A stretch of 45,860 nt of DNA, from NCBI GenBank assembly GCA_028818225.1, contig JAPPOG010000074.1, forward strand, positions 1 through 45,860. The letters are read 5' to 3'. Within the stretch, counting starts at the first letter, position 1; the number at the start of each line of letters is the position of its first letter. The notes below the pieces were generated by a model. That model ran no database searches and had not been told where the DNA came from. It worked only from the letters and a program-made list of their open reading frames with translations. Both the position numbers and the translations under genes were made by a program. The stretch comes from Gammaproteobacteria bacterium. Its GTDB lineage: Bacteria > Pseudomonadota > Gammaproteobacteria > Pseudomonadales > Pseudohongiellaceae. This document shows, in pieces, positions 34,756-45,067 of this stretch.

Positions 34756-34788
34756 GGCTCTAGAGCCTTTTCCAGAGCCATTGGCTCT
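34756..34788. other. paired GAGCC hairpins in the ffh-rpsP spacer
   Basis: A 12-bp palindrome GGCTCTAGAGCC (34756-34767) and a second hairpin AGAGCC-ATT-GGCTCT (34774-34788) lie side by side, and GAGCCCCC follows at about 34797. They fall in the leader of the rpsP transcript if the promoter at 34822-34850 is right. This could be a leader structure or attenuator; no T-run directly follows. Confidence 0.4.
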
Positions 34789-34821
34789 ACTCAGTTGAGC
34801 CCCCGAGATGAAAAGGCGGGT

Positions 34822-34850
34822 ATTCTAAGGCAAATGGGTGTTTATTGGAA
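34822..34850 (-). promoter_or_regulatory. candidate sigma-70 promoter for the rpsP operon
   Basis: On the minus strand TTCCAA (34845-34850) and TAGAAT (34822-34827) are separated by 17 bases, about 100 bases before the rpsP start. It is a fair but not perfect match to -35/-10 consensus, found by eye. Confidence 0.35.
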
Positions 34851-34920
34851 GCGCTGAAATTCCCGAATTCTGCGGGATTCCGGCAACTTGGCTTAATGAT
34901 TTTTACAGAATTCTTCGGCT

Positions 34921-36315
34921 CTAGAAGCGCGGACCGCCTCCCCTTGGAAATGGTGGCATTCCACCCCCACCGGGACCCTGCATTCCCCCGAGTCCGCGCA
35001 TCATATTGGCCATATTGCCACCCTTCATTTTCTTCATCATTTTCTGCATCTGCTTATGCTGCTTCAGCAGTCGATTCAGATCCTGAATCTGGGTGCCTGA
35101 ACCCTGGGTAATACGCCGCTTCCGTGATCCATTCAATATGTCAGGATTGACCCGTTCACGCATAGTCATTGAATTAATGATTGCCTCCATGCGGCGAAAC
35201 TGGGAATCGTCTACCATGCTGGCGGCGCCGGGCGGTAAGGCACCCATGCCTGGCATCTTATCCATAATGCTGGCGACACCACCCATATTTTGCATCTGCC
35301 CCAGTTGCTCTTTAAAATCCTCCAGATCGAAGCCTCGACCTTTCTTGATTTTCTTCGCCAGCCGTTCCGCTTTCTTTTTATCGACTTTCTTCTCAGCTTC
35401 TTCGATTAGAGAGAGCACATCTCCCATCCCGAGAATTCGCGAAGCAATTCGATCAGGATAAAAAGGCTCAAGCGCGTCGGCCTTCTCACCCACGCCAATA
35501 AATTTTATTGGCCTCCCAGTAATGTACCTGACCGAGAGAGCTGCCCCTCCCCTGGCGTCGCCATCGGCCTTGGTGAGCACGACACCAGTTAATGGCAAGG
35601 CATCGTTAAACGCCTTGGCGGTATTGGCTGCATCCTGGCCGGTCATTGCATCGACCACAAACAGGGTTTCAATCGGATTCAACTGTCCATGAAGTTGACG
35701 AATCTCGTCCATCATCTCCTCGTCTATTGCGAGTCGACCCGCTGTATCGACTATTAGCACCTCGACAAATTTTCGTTTCGCTTCCTTCTCTGCGGCAGCT
35801 GCAATTTCGATTGGGGATTGTGCTGAATCGCTGGCAAAAAAATCTACGCCAACATCTGTTGCCAGTGTCTGCAGTTGTTGAATAGCAGCTGGCCGGTAAA
35901 CATCCGCCGACACCACCATGACGGATTTCTTTGATTCTTCCTTAAGAAATCTGGCAAGTTTGGCAACAGTAGTGGTTTTACCAGCCCCTTGCAGGCCTGC
36001 CATCAGGATGATCGCAGGCGGAGTGGTTTTAAGGTCTAACTCGGCATTCGCAGAACCCATAATCGATTCGAGCTCAGCCTGTACCACTTTAATAAATGCC
36101 TGCCCCGGAGTCAGGCTTTTGGAAACTTCCTGACCAACTGCACGCAAACTCACTCGATCGATGAATTCTTTAACAACCGGTAAAGCAACATCAGCTTCCA
36201 AGAGAGCTCGACGTACTTCCCGTAATGCTTCCTGAATATTATTTTCGGTAAGCGTCGCTTTACCGCTGATTTTGCGGAAAGTTCCCGACAGCCGTTCAGT
36301 TAAATTATCAAACAC
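34921..36315 (-). CDS. ffh: signal recognition particle protein Ffh
   Basis: 464 residues from a GTG at 36315 (VFDNLTERLSGTFRKISG), which has GGA a few bases upstream; a TTG four codons earlier is the alternative. The N domain is followed by the GTPase G domain: GLQGAGKTTTVAKLA, VSADVYRPAAIQQL, VDTAGRLAIDEEMM, TKADGDARGGAALS. The methionine-rich M domain has MGDVLSLIEEAEKK and ITQGSGTQIQDLNRLLKQHKQM, with a glycine/proline-rich tail. It binds 4.5S RNA and signal sequences and delivers nascent membrane proteins to FtsY. It is divergent from ccsA, as in related genomes. Confidence 0.98.
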   Translation of the reverse strand: MFDNLTERLSGTFRKISGKATLTENNIQEALREVRRALLEADVALPVVKEFIDRVSLRAVGQEVSKSLTPGQAFIKVVQAELESIMGSANAELDLKTTPPAIILMAGLQGAGKTTTVAKLARFLKEESKKSVMVVSADVYRPAAIQQLQTLATDVGVDFFASDSAQSPIEIAAAAEKEAKRKFVEVLIVDTAGRLAIDEEMMDEIRQLHGQLNPIETLFVVDAMTGQDAANTAKAFNDALPLTGVVLTKADGDARGGAALSVRYITGRPIKFIGVGEKADALEPFYPDRIASRILGMGDVLSLIEEAEKKVDKKKAERLAKKIKKGRGFDLEDFKEQLGQMQNMGGVASIMDKMPGMGALPPGAASMVDDSQFRRMEAIINSMTMRERVNPDILNGSRKRRITQGSGTQIQDLNRLLKQHKQMQKMMKKMKGGNMANMMRGLGGMQGPGGGGMPPFPRGGGPRF

Positions 36316-36488
36316 AAGCAGTTCCAATTTGGGAATGAGCGGCGAATTATAGCCAATTCAGAAAGGCTAAACCATTTTGCCAAATTCAGTGGCAGAGCTC
36401 ACTGAACAGCTGGAATTGAATAAAAAAACACTTCAACCGATAGTAGGTATATGCGACACTTTTAACATAAATTTTTCGATCAAATCCT

Positions 36489-37286
36489 ATGCAAGTCACC
36501 GTAATATCAGGATTATTTGCTGTTTTCTTCTACTTGATGGGCTCCGTCTTTCAAGGCCTCAATTTCGCCTCCAATAAGGACGTCAAATCCAAAGTTTTTC
36601 TCTTTGGGGCAATCGCCGTGTTCGCCCATGCGATTAGCGCTTACGGCGTTATCAGAACAGCCAGCGGTTTCCATTTCGGTATTTCTGAAATCTCTACTTT
36701 GATAGCAGTTTCAATTTCTTTACTGGTATTGCTAAGCAGTATTCGCAAGCCGCTGGACAACTTATTTCTGGGTTTGTTTCCACTGGCAATAATCACCATT
36801 ATCGCTTCTCTGACTATACGCAGCGACTTTCCCGCAACGAATATGAGTATTGGCTTGGCGAGCCATGTATTAATTTCTATTCTGGCCTATAGCTTTATTA
36901 CCATTGCGGCAGTTCAAGCTGGTTTTCTCGCTTACCAGAACCATCAATTGAAAAACCATCATGCTGGCGGCTTGATTAGCAAATTTCCTCCTCTGCAGGA
37001 TATGGAAGCCTTTCTTTTCGAACTATTATGGGTCGGGCAGTTACTCCTCAGTCTAGGCATCATTGCCGGATTGGTTTTTATCGATGACATTTGGGGAAGA
37101 GATGGTGTCATTCACAAGACATTCTTTTCAGCTCTGGCATGGATCGTCTTCGCCGTTCTGTTATGGGGTCGTCACCAGTTAGGTTGGCGCGGCGTAACTG
37201 CAATACGCGGCACATTGACCGGCTTTGGATTATTAATAATCGGATTTTATGGTTCAAAATTCATTCTTGAATACATTCTTGCCTAA
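36489..37286 (+). CDS. CcsA/YpjD-type cytochrome c assembly-like membrane protein
   Basis: 265 residues with eight hydrophobic segments. The LASHVLISILAYSFITIAAVQAGFLAYQ and WVGQLLLSLGIIAGLVF segments, together with RHQLGWRG, are typical of the YpjD/CcsA-like family (inner-membrane protein next to ffh in many gammaproteobacteria). Histidines in SHV and RHQ may be haem ligands by analogy with CcsA. Its exact function is unproven. It is divergent from ffh, and its stop lies only 15 bp before the start of the corB-like gene in the same frame. Confidence 0.88.
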   Translation: MQVTVISGLFAVFFYLMGSVFQGLNFASNKDVKSKVFLFGAIAVFAHAISAYGVIRTASGFHFGISEISTLIAVSISLLVLLSSIRKPLDNLFLGLFPLAIITIIASLTIRSDFPATNMSIGLASHVLISILAYSFITIAAVQAGFLAYQNHQLKNHHAGGLISKFPPLQDMEAFLFELLWVGQLLLSLGIIAGLVFIDDIWGRDGVIHKTFFSALAWIVFAVLLWGRHQLGWRGVTAIRGTLTGFGLLIIGFYGSKFILEYILA

Positions 37287-37301
37287 CACCAAAAATTTCC
37301 A

Positions 37302-38129
37302 GTGAATGTAGTCTCCAACTTTCTAAAGCGCGCTTTAAATCTCCTACCGGGGCGCAACAATAATCAGCAACAACTGTCACCCGATGAATTGCGCACCGTA
37401 GTTCATGATTCGGGCGCACGCATACCCCCCAAACGTCATGGCATGCTGCTGAATATCCTCGACCTGGAAAAGGCGACGGTGAATGACATTCTGGTCCCGC
37501 GAAATGATGTTATTGGATTGGATATCGATGACGATATGGATGAGATACTCGACCAGATTGGCAATAGTCAGCACACTTTAATGCCGATTTACAAAAAGGA
37601 TTTGGATAACATTATTGGCATGCTGCATTTACGCAGCATGGGACGCTTGTTGAAGCTGGAGCACGTCAACAAAGCCGCTATCCTGCGCGAAACTAGTGAG
37701 CCTTACTACATTCCTGAATCTACACCATTACATACACAGCTGTTCAATTTCCAAAACAAGAAAATGCGTATTGCGTTTGTCGTTGATGAATTTGGCGCGG
37801 TACAAGGACTGGTCACCCTGGAAGATATTCTTGAAGAGATAGTAGGAGAATTCACTACAGATATGGCTGACGCAAACAAAGATATAACAGGTCAGCAAGA
37901 CGGCAGTTACTTGATTGATGGGGGAACCAGTATTCGCGAAATAAATCGAGTCTTAAACTGGGCTTTAGATGGTGCTGGAGCAAAAACCCTTAACGGTTTG
38001 CTTACGGATAAACTTCAAACTATTCCTGATACCTCTGTTGGGATAGATTTGGATGGTTATTATGCAGAAATAATTTTGACAAAAGACAATGTGATCCGAA
38101 CTGTTAAGATGCGCGCCTCAAATTCATAA
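37302..38129 (+). CDS. CorB/YfjD-like CBS-CorC-HlyC protein lacking its N-terminal membrane domain
   Basis: 275 residues starting at a GTG. It aligns by memory with the soluble part of E. coli YfjD (CorB): SPDELRTVVHDSG, MLLNILDLEKATVNDILVPRNDVIGLDI, two CBS domains (the second with VVDEFGAVQGLVTLEDILEEIVGEF), and a CorC-HlyC C-terminal domain (DGSYLIDGGTSIREINRVLNW). YfjD-type proteins begin with a DUF21/CNNM membrane domain of about 150-190 residues that is absent here, and only 15 bp separate it from ccsA. The opening VSNFLKRALNLLP resembles the last helix of that domain. It is therefore 5'-truncated or a soluble variant like CorC. A Mg2+-export role is uncertain. Confidence 0.8.
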   Translation: MNVVSNFLKRALNLLPGRNNNQQQLSPDELRTVVHDSGARIPPKRHGMLLNILDLEKATVNDILVPRNDVIGLDIDDDMDEILDQIGNSQHTLMPIYKKDLDNIIGMLHLRSMGRLLKLEHVNKAAILRETSEPYYIPESTPLHTQLFNFQNKKMRIAFVVDEFGAVQGLVTLEDILEEIVGEFTTDMADANKDITGQQDGSYLIDGGTSIREINRVLNWALDGAGAKTLNGLLTDKLQTIPDTSVGIDLDGYYAEIILTKDNVIRTVKMRASNS

Positions 38130-38159
38130 AGGATAAAAGACCAGAGAAAAAAATAAATC

Positions 38160-38927
38160 TCAGTCTCTCAAAATCTTCGACTCTGTCCGGACAAAACCAT
38201 CAAAGGATAGAAATTGCCTTGAAATGATCGATTCGATTTTGTGCTCACCACTCTTTATTGCGACTGCCATTTTGAATGGACCACCTGGATCGAGCTGCCA
38301 GAACTGCCACTGTGTCGCATCGTCCCCCAGCTCCTCTGCAAATTCTATTAATACTCGATACTCGGAGGGAAATCTGTAACTGAACTGATGCAGAGGTATA
38401 GCCAGACCCAGCCCGCAGGCCTTGATATAGGCTTCTTTTAATGTCCATAAGTCATAAAACCTTGAGAGTTGTGACTTCTCCGGCAAGGCCACCAGTTCTT
38501 TTTGTTCTGCTGAAGAAAAATAACGATCAGATATTTTTATTACTCGACGAGGCTTATTACAGAACTCAATATCCACTCCAATGTCTTCTTTGTTTGCCAG
38601 TACCAATACTTGACGATCACCGGAATGAGAGAGATTGAAATAAAGAGCTGATTGATTCTGTGCTGGTTCAATGGCCGGTTTTCCATACACATTTTCAATG
38701 AATTTCCATTCGGCTGGAGCTACTTCAGCATATTCGCTGAGTGTTTTCCGCACAAATATACGCCCTAACAAAAACTGTTTACGATGCTGGTCGAAAGAAA
38801 AGCGTTTATATCTAACCATCTCTTTATCAGTTAACCAGTCGAGGCAGCTCGCCTCTAATTCCGACAGATCAAACCCAGCCTGATCAATTTGCCAGGTATG
38901 AATTTCATTAGCAGCAATACTCAGCAT
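38160..38927 (-). CDS. 4'-phosphopantetheinyl transferase superfamily protein (Sfp-type)
   Basis: 255 residues of the Sfp-like, two-domain kind. Motifs in order are NVYGKPAI, YFNLSHSGD, IGVDIEFCNKPR (metal-binding Asp/Glu) and DLWTLKEAYIKACGLGL. It transfers phosphopantetheine from CoA to a serine of carrier proteins, typically for polyketide, peptide or fatty-acid synthases. No carrier-protein synthase is in the window. The ATG follows the stop of the metallophosphoesterase gene with zero bases between, so translation is likely coupled. It converges on the corB-like gene. Confidence 0.9.
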   Translation of the reverse strand: MLSIAANEIHTWQIDQAGFDLSELEASCLDWLTDKEMVRYKRFSFDQHRKQFLLGRIFVRKTLSEYAEVAPAEWKFIENVYGKPAIEPAQNQSALYFNLSHSGDRQVLVLANKEDIGVDIEFCNKPRRVIKISDRYFSSAEQKELVALPEKSQLSRFYDLWTLKEAYIKACGLGLAIPLHQFSYRFPSEYRVLIEFAEELGDDATQWQFWQLDPGGPFKMAVAIKSGEHKIESIISRQFLSFDGFVRTESKILRD

Positions 38928-39695
38928 TCAGTCATCCCAATCAAAAACGCAATGTAATTCCTTGCGTGCGATCCTGTTTTCAGTTGGATAAGCAAATGCA
39001 TTATTAACAAAACGTATGTCATCAAGCTTTATCGACTGATTTACATGGCTGTGCCCATAGATATGGATATCCGGATTTAGTTTTTTCACCTGCTCGCCAA
39101 GGCCATTACTACCGAGTACGGGATAGACACGTCTCCTATCATGTGGGATATAGGAAGGCATAACATCTATTCTTGGCAAGAAGTGAGAATAGCTAATGAC
39201 GATATCATTTGTGATATTCAGCTGAGTTTTATTTAGATTGAGAAAATACTCATTAACATCTTTACTGCTTTCTAGTTTTGGCGGCCACACACAGGCACGA
39301 AAATCTCGCCAGGCCCGGGCAAGATGTTTATCTGGTTCTCCGAAGGAAAAATCATACCAGCCATGCAATGGGACTACAGTTAAATTACCGTAATGATGCT
39401 GATTTATTTTGACTCCTGTTTCTTCACAAAGCTGATTCACTGCTTTAAATTTTTCCAGCGAACAACCGAACTCATCACCATCCACCCAAAGCTCATGATT
39501 ACCGGGAATAAAATGCACTGATTTAAATTTCTCAAGCAAAGATTTAAAGACGCGTTCAAGGTCTTCCAAGTTATGGCTGATATCCCCCGCCAGCACCAGA
39601 ATATCCTGCCGATATTCCGCCGCGTCCAGCGACAGGATCCAATCCATATTCTCCGGATAATCCACGTGCACATCGGAAACCGTGTAAACTTTCAT
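38928..39695 (-). CDS. calcineurin-like metallophosphoesterase
   Basis: 255 residues with the full metal-binding motif series: SDVHVD at 7-12, LAGDISHN near 35, PGNHELWVDGDE near 64, ISYSHFLPR and YGHSHVN. It is soluble with no signal peptide. The family includes phosphodiesterases and phosphatases; the substrate is unknown. Its stop codon abuts the start of the phosphopantetheinyl transferase. A link to carrier-protein or CoA turnover is possible, but only adjacency suggests it. It is divergent from the uracil-DNA glycosylase gene, with about 30 bp between starts. Confidence 0.9.
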   Translation of the reverse strand: MKVYTVSDVHVDYPENMDWILSLDAAEYRQDILVLAGDISHNLEDLERVFKSLLEKFKSVHFIPGNHELWVDGDEFGCSLEKFKAVNQLCEETGVKINQHHYGNLTVVPLHGWYDFSFGEPDKHLARAWRDFRACVWPPKLESSKDVNEYFLNLNKTQLNITNDIVISYSHFLPRIDVMPSYIPHDRRRVYPVLGSNGLGEQVKKLNPDIHIYGHSHVNQSIKLDDIRFVNNAFAYPTENRIARKELHCVFDWDD

Positions 39696-39727
39696 TCTTT
39701 ATTCATGTCCTGGCGACAACCATCAAT

Positions 39728-40315
39728 ATGGTTCAAATAGTAGCATCTGACCTAACTAGCTTGCTCACTGAAATTCGCAGTTGCCAACTCTGTAAAGATT
39801 CGATCCCGGAGCCCAGGCCAGTATTGCGAGCATCTGCATCCGCAAAAATTTTAGTAATCGGCCAGGCACCGGGCACAAAGGTGCATGCGTCCGGAATACC
39901 CTGGGATGATGCCAGTGGTAAACGCTTACGGGCCTGGATGGGCATTGACGATGAGGCCTTCTACGACGAATCTCGCATTGCTATCGTTCCCATGGGACTT
40001 TGCTACCCCGGTAAAGGCAAGTCCGGCGACTTACCACCCAGACCGGAATGTGCTCCAGCTTGGCATCGTGCTGTCTTTAGTTTCCTTCCAAATATTCAAT
40101 GTACCTTGCTTATCGGTCAGTACGCACAAAACTACTATTTGGAATCAAAACATAAATCACTGACTGATAGAGTCCGTGACTGGAAAAAGTTCGCCGCTGA
40201 TCGATTCGTTCTGCCCCATCCTTCTCCACGCAATCAACTTTGGCTAAGAAAAAACCCATGGTTTGAAACAGAAACTGTACCTGCATTGCAGCAAGCTATT
40301 AAGGCTATCTTGTGA
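39728..40315 (+). CDS. uracil-DNA glycosylase family protein with probable 4Fe-4S cluster
   Basis: 195 residues resembling family 4 uracil-DNA glycosylases. The active-site motif IGQAPGTKVHASGIPWDDASGKRLRAWMGI is at 44-73 and a HPSPRN motif is near 160. Four cysteines have family spacing: Cys19 and Cys22 (SCQLCK), Cys92 and Cys108 (LCYPG, RPECAPAW). The motif-A Gln-Ala replaces the commoner Glu-Ala, which may alter base preference. It would excise uracil or related damage from DNA. It is convergent with oxyR, with stop regions overlapping by 11 bp. Confidence 0.85.
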   Translation: MVQIVASDLTSLLTEIRSCQLCKDSIPEPRPVLRASASAKILVIGQAPGTKVHASGIPWDDASGKRLRAWMGIDDEAFYDESRIAIVPMGLCYPGKGKSGDLPPRPECAPAWHRAVFSFLPNIQCTLLIGQYAQNYYLESKHKSLTDRVRDWKKFAADRFVLPHPSPRNQLWLRKNPWFETETVPALQQAIKAIL

Positions 40316-41219
40316 TCGACTTGGCGCTCGGTGCGTTGTTTCTGATGAAATCTGCAAGTAATAGATATTCCTCGCGGCGAGGATCGGATTTACGCCAGGC
40401 CATGCCAATTTCGCGACTAACATTTTCATTGGAGAAATGTTTAAGCTGTAAATGTGTATCCCCAAGAACATCTGCTTGAATAGAAATTGCCGGCAGCAAG
40501 GTCACTCCTAAACCATTAGCCACCATCTGCACCAAGGTATGCAGACTTGTGCCCTGATAAACAAGAGCGGTCTCTGCCTTCTCCAGTTTACAGGCTTCCA
40601 GCGCATGATCCCTGAGACAGTGACCCTCTTCTAACAGTAGCAGACTTTCTCCCCTTAACTGGGCCTGCTTCACTTGCTTGGATTTCTCCAACTGATGACC
40701 TGGCGGCAGACAGAGGAGAAACTCATCCTTGAACAAGCTGGTCGATTCCATTTCTGGCAGAGGATAGGGAAACGCAAGAATTATTAAATCGAGTTGCCCT
40801 TGTAACAGTTGCTGATATAACTGCGCACTTATATCTTCTTTTAGGAAGAGTTTTAACTTGGTGTAGTTACTGCGTAATTCCTTGAGTAAATGGGGTAACA
40901 GAAAAGGCGCAATAGTAGGAATGACGCCAAGGCGAATGTCGCCTGCTAATGCTTCTTCCTGGGTTTTTGCCAGGCTGACAAAATCCTCTACCTCGCCAAG
41001 AATTAACCGCGCCTGCTTTAGCAATTGCTCGCCAATGGGCGTAATAAGTACTGACTTTTTACTTCTTTCAAAGATAGCTACGCCAAGCTGGGATTCCAGC
41101 TCTTGAATGGCAGCGGAAAGCGTCGATTGGGTGACAAAACAGGCCTGTGCCGCCTTGCTGAAATGCTTGTATTCAGCGACCGCGCAGATATAGCGAAGCT
41201 GTTTGAAAGATGGCGTCAT
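40305..41219 (-). CDS. oxyR: LysR-family peroxide sensor OxyR
   Basis: 304 residues. The N-terminal winged helix-turn-helix reads LRYICAVAEYKHFSKAAQACFVTQSTLSAAIQELE. The regulatory domain carries the OxyR redox pair Cys201 and Cys210 in GHCLRDHALEAC, the counterpart of Cys199/Cys208 of E. coli, which form the disulfide on peroxide exposure. It is divergent from katG, the classic target, and so most likely activates it. The ATG is 155 bp from the katG start. Confidence 0.96.
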   Translation of the reverse strand: MTPSFKQLRYICAVAEYKHFSKAAQACFVTQSTLSAAIQELESQLGVAIFERSKKSVLITPIGEQLLKQARLILGEVEDFVSLAKTQEEALAGDIRLGVIPTIAPFLLPHLLKELRSNYTKLKLFLKEDISAQLYQQLLQGQLDLIILAFPYPLPEMESTSLFKDEFLLCLPPGHQLEKSKQVKQAQLRGESLLLLEEGHCLRDHALEACKLEKAETALVYQGTSLHTLVQMVANGLGVTLLPAISIQADVLGDTHLQLKHFSNENVSREIGMAWRKSDPRREEYLLLADFIRNNAPSAKSITR

Positions 41220-43549
<2,330 letters not shown>

Positions 43550-43567
43550 GAGCAATACCTTTGAGCT

Positions 43568-43602
43568 AAAAAAGGCACAGGAGATTTTCCTGTGCCTTTT
43601 TT
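43568..43602 (+). terminator. Rho-independent terminator of katG
   Basis: A 9-bp stem (GGCACAGGA at 43574-43582, TCCTGTGCC at 43588-43596) with a 5-base loop is followed by seven T residues; A residues before it extend the pairing. It lies about 20 bp after the katG stop. Confidence 0.92.
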
Positions 43603-43772
43603 ATTGAGCAATGCAAAAACATTTGACACAGAAAGTGGCGGGTTTGGTCGCACCCAATGAGGAATTGATCATCGCCGCTATCCCTGATCTTCGCCCAAGT
43701 TACTCTGTTGTGGCTTACTAACCCTTCAGTTACTATCTCTGCTTTATTGCAATAGCCGCGCAAGGATACCCT

Positions 43773-45023
43773 ATGAAGAATCAGCTTAGAATTTCTAACT
43801 GCGTTATCGCTATGTTTGCAATCCTGATTTCATTCCAGGTGCAAGCAGACAATCATGGCGAAGCGCTGCACCTAACCTCCATTAGCTCAATTCACTCCAC
43901 CAATTTTGGTATTGACCAGGGAGAAATCGAAGAGATCAAACGGGCCATGCAGACTGCAGTGGATGGAGAATTTCTGCCAGGCGCTTTACTGCTGGTTGGC
44001 AACAGCGATGGGGTGGGCCTTTTAGAGACTGTTGGTATGCAAGGCCCGGAGGACAATACGCCGGTCAATAAAGATACCATCTTTCGAATTTATTCCATGA
44101 CCAAGCCTATTATCAGTGTGGCAATAATGACAATGGTTGAAGATGGCTTAATAAGTCTGGACGATCCGGTAGAAAAATTTATCCCTGAGTTTGCTAATCC
44201 ACAGATTATCGATCATGAGACCGGCGCCACACGACCGGCGGAATCGTCTATCACCATTGAGAACCTGTTGGCCTTTCAATCAGGAGTTATTCAGGCAATA
44301 TTTTCGCCGGACAGCGATCTCGGAAAGAGATATGCAGCGGAATTACCTGGTGACAGCACCGCACAGGAATTCGCTGCGAGTTTAGGGCAACTTCCGCTCT
44401 ATTTTGAGCCTGGCACTGCCTGGCACTATGGGCATTCAACCAACGTATTGGGAGCCGTCTTGGAAATTGCAGATGGCAAGACTTTAGACCTGGTGTTACA
44501 AGAAAGAATTTTTGATCCATTGGGCATGGACGAAACTAGCTTTTTTGTACCAGTGTCGAAAAAATTTCGTATTGCGGAACCCATTTATGGTGATGCCATG
44601 ACTGACAATACGATTCCCCGCAAGATGTTGTCCGGAGACGGTGGCCTAAACTCGACTACTGAGGACTATGTGCGATTTGCAGAGATGTTACTCAATGGCG
44701 GGATCTATCGCGATAATCGTATCATCGAAGAATCTACGCTCGATCAAATGCGAGTCAGGAGAATTGGTGATGATGTCTCCCGCGAGTATTTCTTTTATGG
44801 CAATACTGGTGATTGGGGATTGGGATTACATTTACAGCCAACAACAGATGATGCCAATGGCCCACATAATTTTGGCTGGCGAGGTATTGGTGGAACTTTC
44901 TTTGCCGTGGATGAAGAGAATGACTTTTATATGATCTACATGGAACAGAAATGGGGAGGGCCACCCTCACCTTTTAACGCCAATGTGGCACAGCGCATGG
45001 TTTATGAAGCCATGATGGATTAA
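43773..45023 (+). CDS. exported serine hydrolase of the beta-lactamase class C / esterase family
   Basis: 416 residues with a signal peptide (hydrophobic residues about 10-23, cleavage near VQADN). The serine nucleophile is in the S-x-x-K motif YSMTKP (Ser108, Lys111). A tyrosine motif appears as HYGHSTN, and a late GWRGIGGTFF stands in the place of the KTG box. The group includes esterases, D-aminopeptidases and other penicillin-binding-protein-like hydrolases; the substrate is unknown. The LLAFQSGV segment differs from the usual LLTHTSG. It has AAGGA about 8 bases before the ATG and its own terminator. Confidence 0.9.
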   Translation: MKNQLRISNCVIAMFAILISFQVQADNHGEALHLTSISSIHSTNFGIDQGEIEEIKRAMQTAVDGEFLPGALLLVGNSDGVGLLETVGMQGPEDNTPVNKDTIFRIYSMTKPIISVAIMTMVEDGLISLDDPVEKFIPEFANPQIIDHETGATRPAESSITIENLLAFQSGVIQAIFSPDSDLGKRYAAELPGDSTAQEFAASLGQLPLYFEPGTAWHYGHSTNVLGAVLEIADGKTLDLVLQERIFDPLGMDETSFFVPVSKKFRIAEPIYGDAMTDNTIPRKMLSGDGGLNSTTEDYVRFAEMLLNGGIYRDNRIIEESTLDQMRVRRIGDDVSREYFFYGNTGDWGLGLHLQPTTDDANGPHNFGWRGIGGTFFAVDEENDFYMIYMEQKWGGPPSPFNANVAQRMVYEAMMD

Positions 45024-45037
45024 AGAATTAGCACAAT

Positions 45038-45067
45038 TAAAAAAGGGAGGTCAAGCCTCCCTTTTTT
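45038..45067. terminator. bidirectional terminator between the serine hydrolase gene and pspF
   Basis: GGGAGG (45045-45050) and CCTCCC (45056-45061) form a 6-bp stem with a 5-base loop, preceded by A residues and followed by six T. It ends both converging transcripts; the pspF stop codon lies in its right flank. Confidence 0.85.

Noticed and set aside
43611..43721. 36-codon rightward open frame (MQKHLTQKVAGL...) between the katG terminator and the serine hydrolase gene
   Set aside because: It starts directly after the terminator T-run without a ribosome-binding site and resembles no known family; chance is the simplest explanation.
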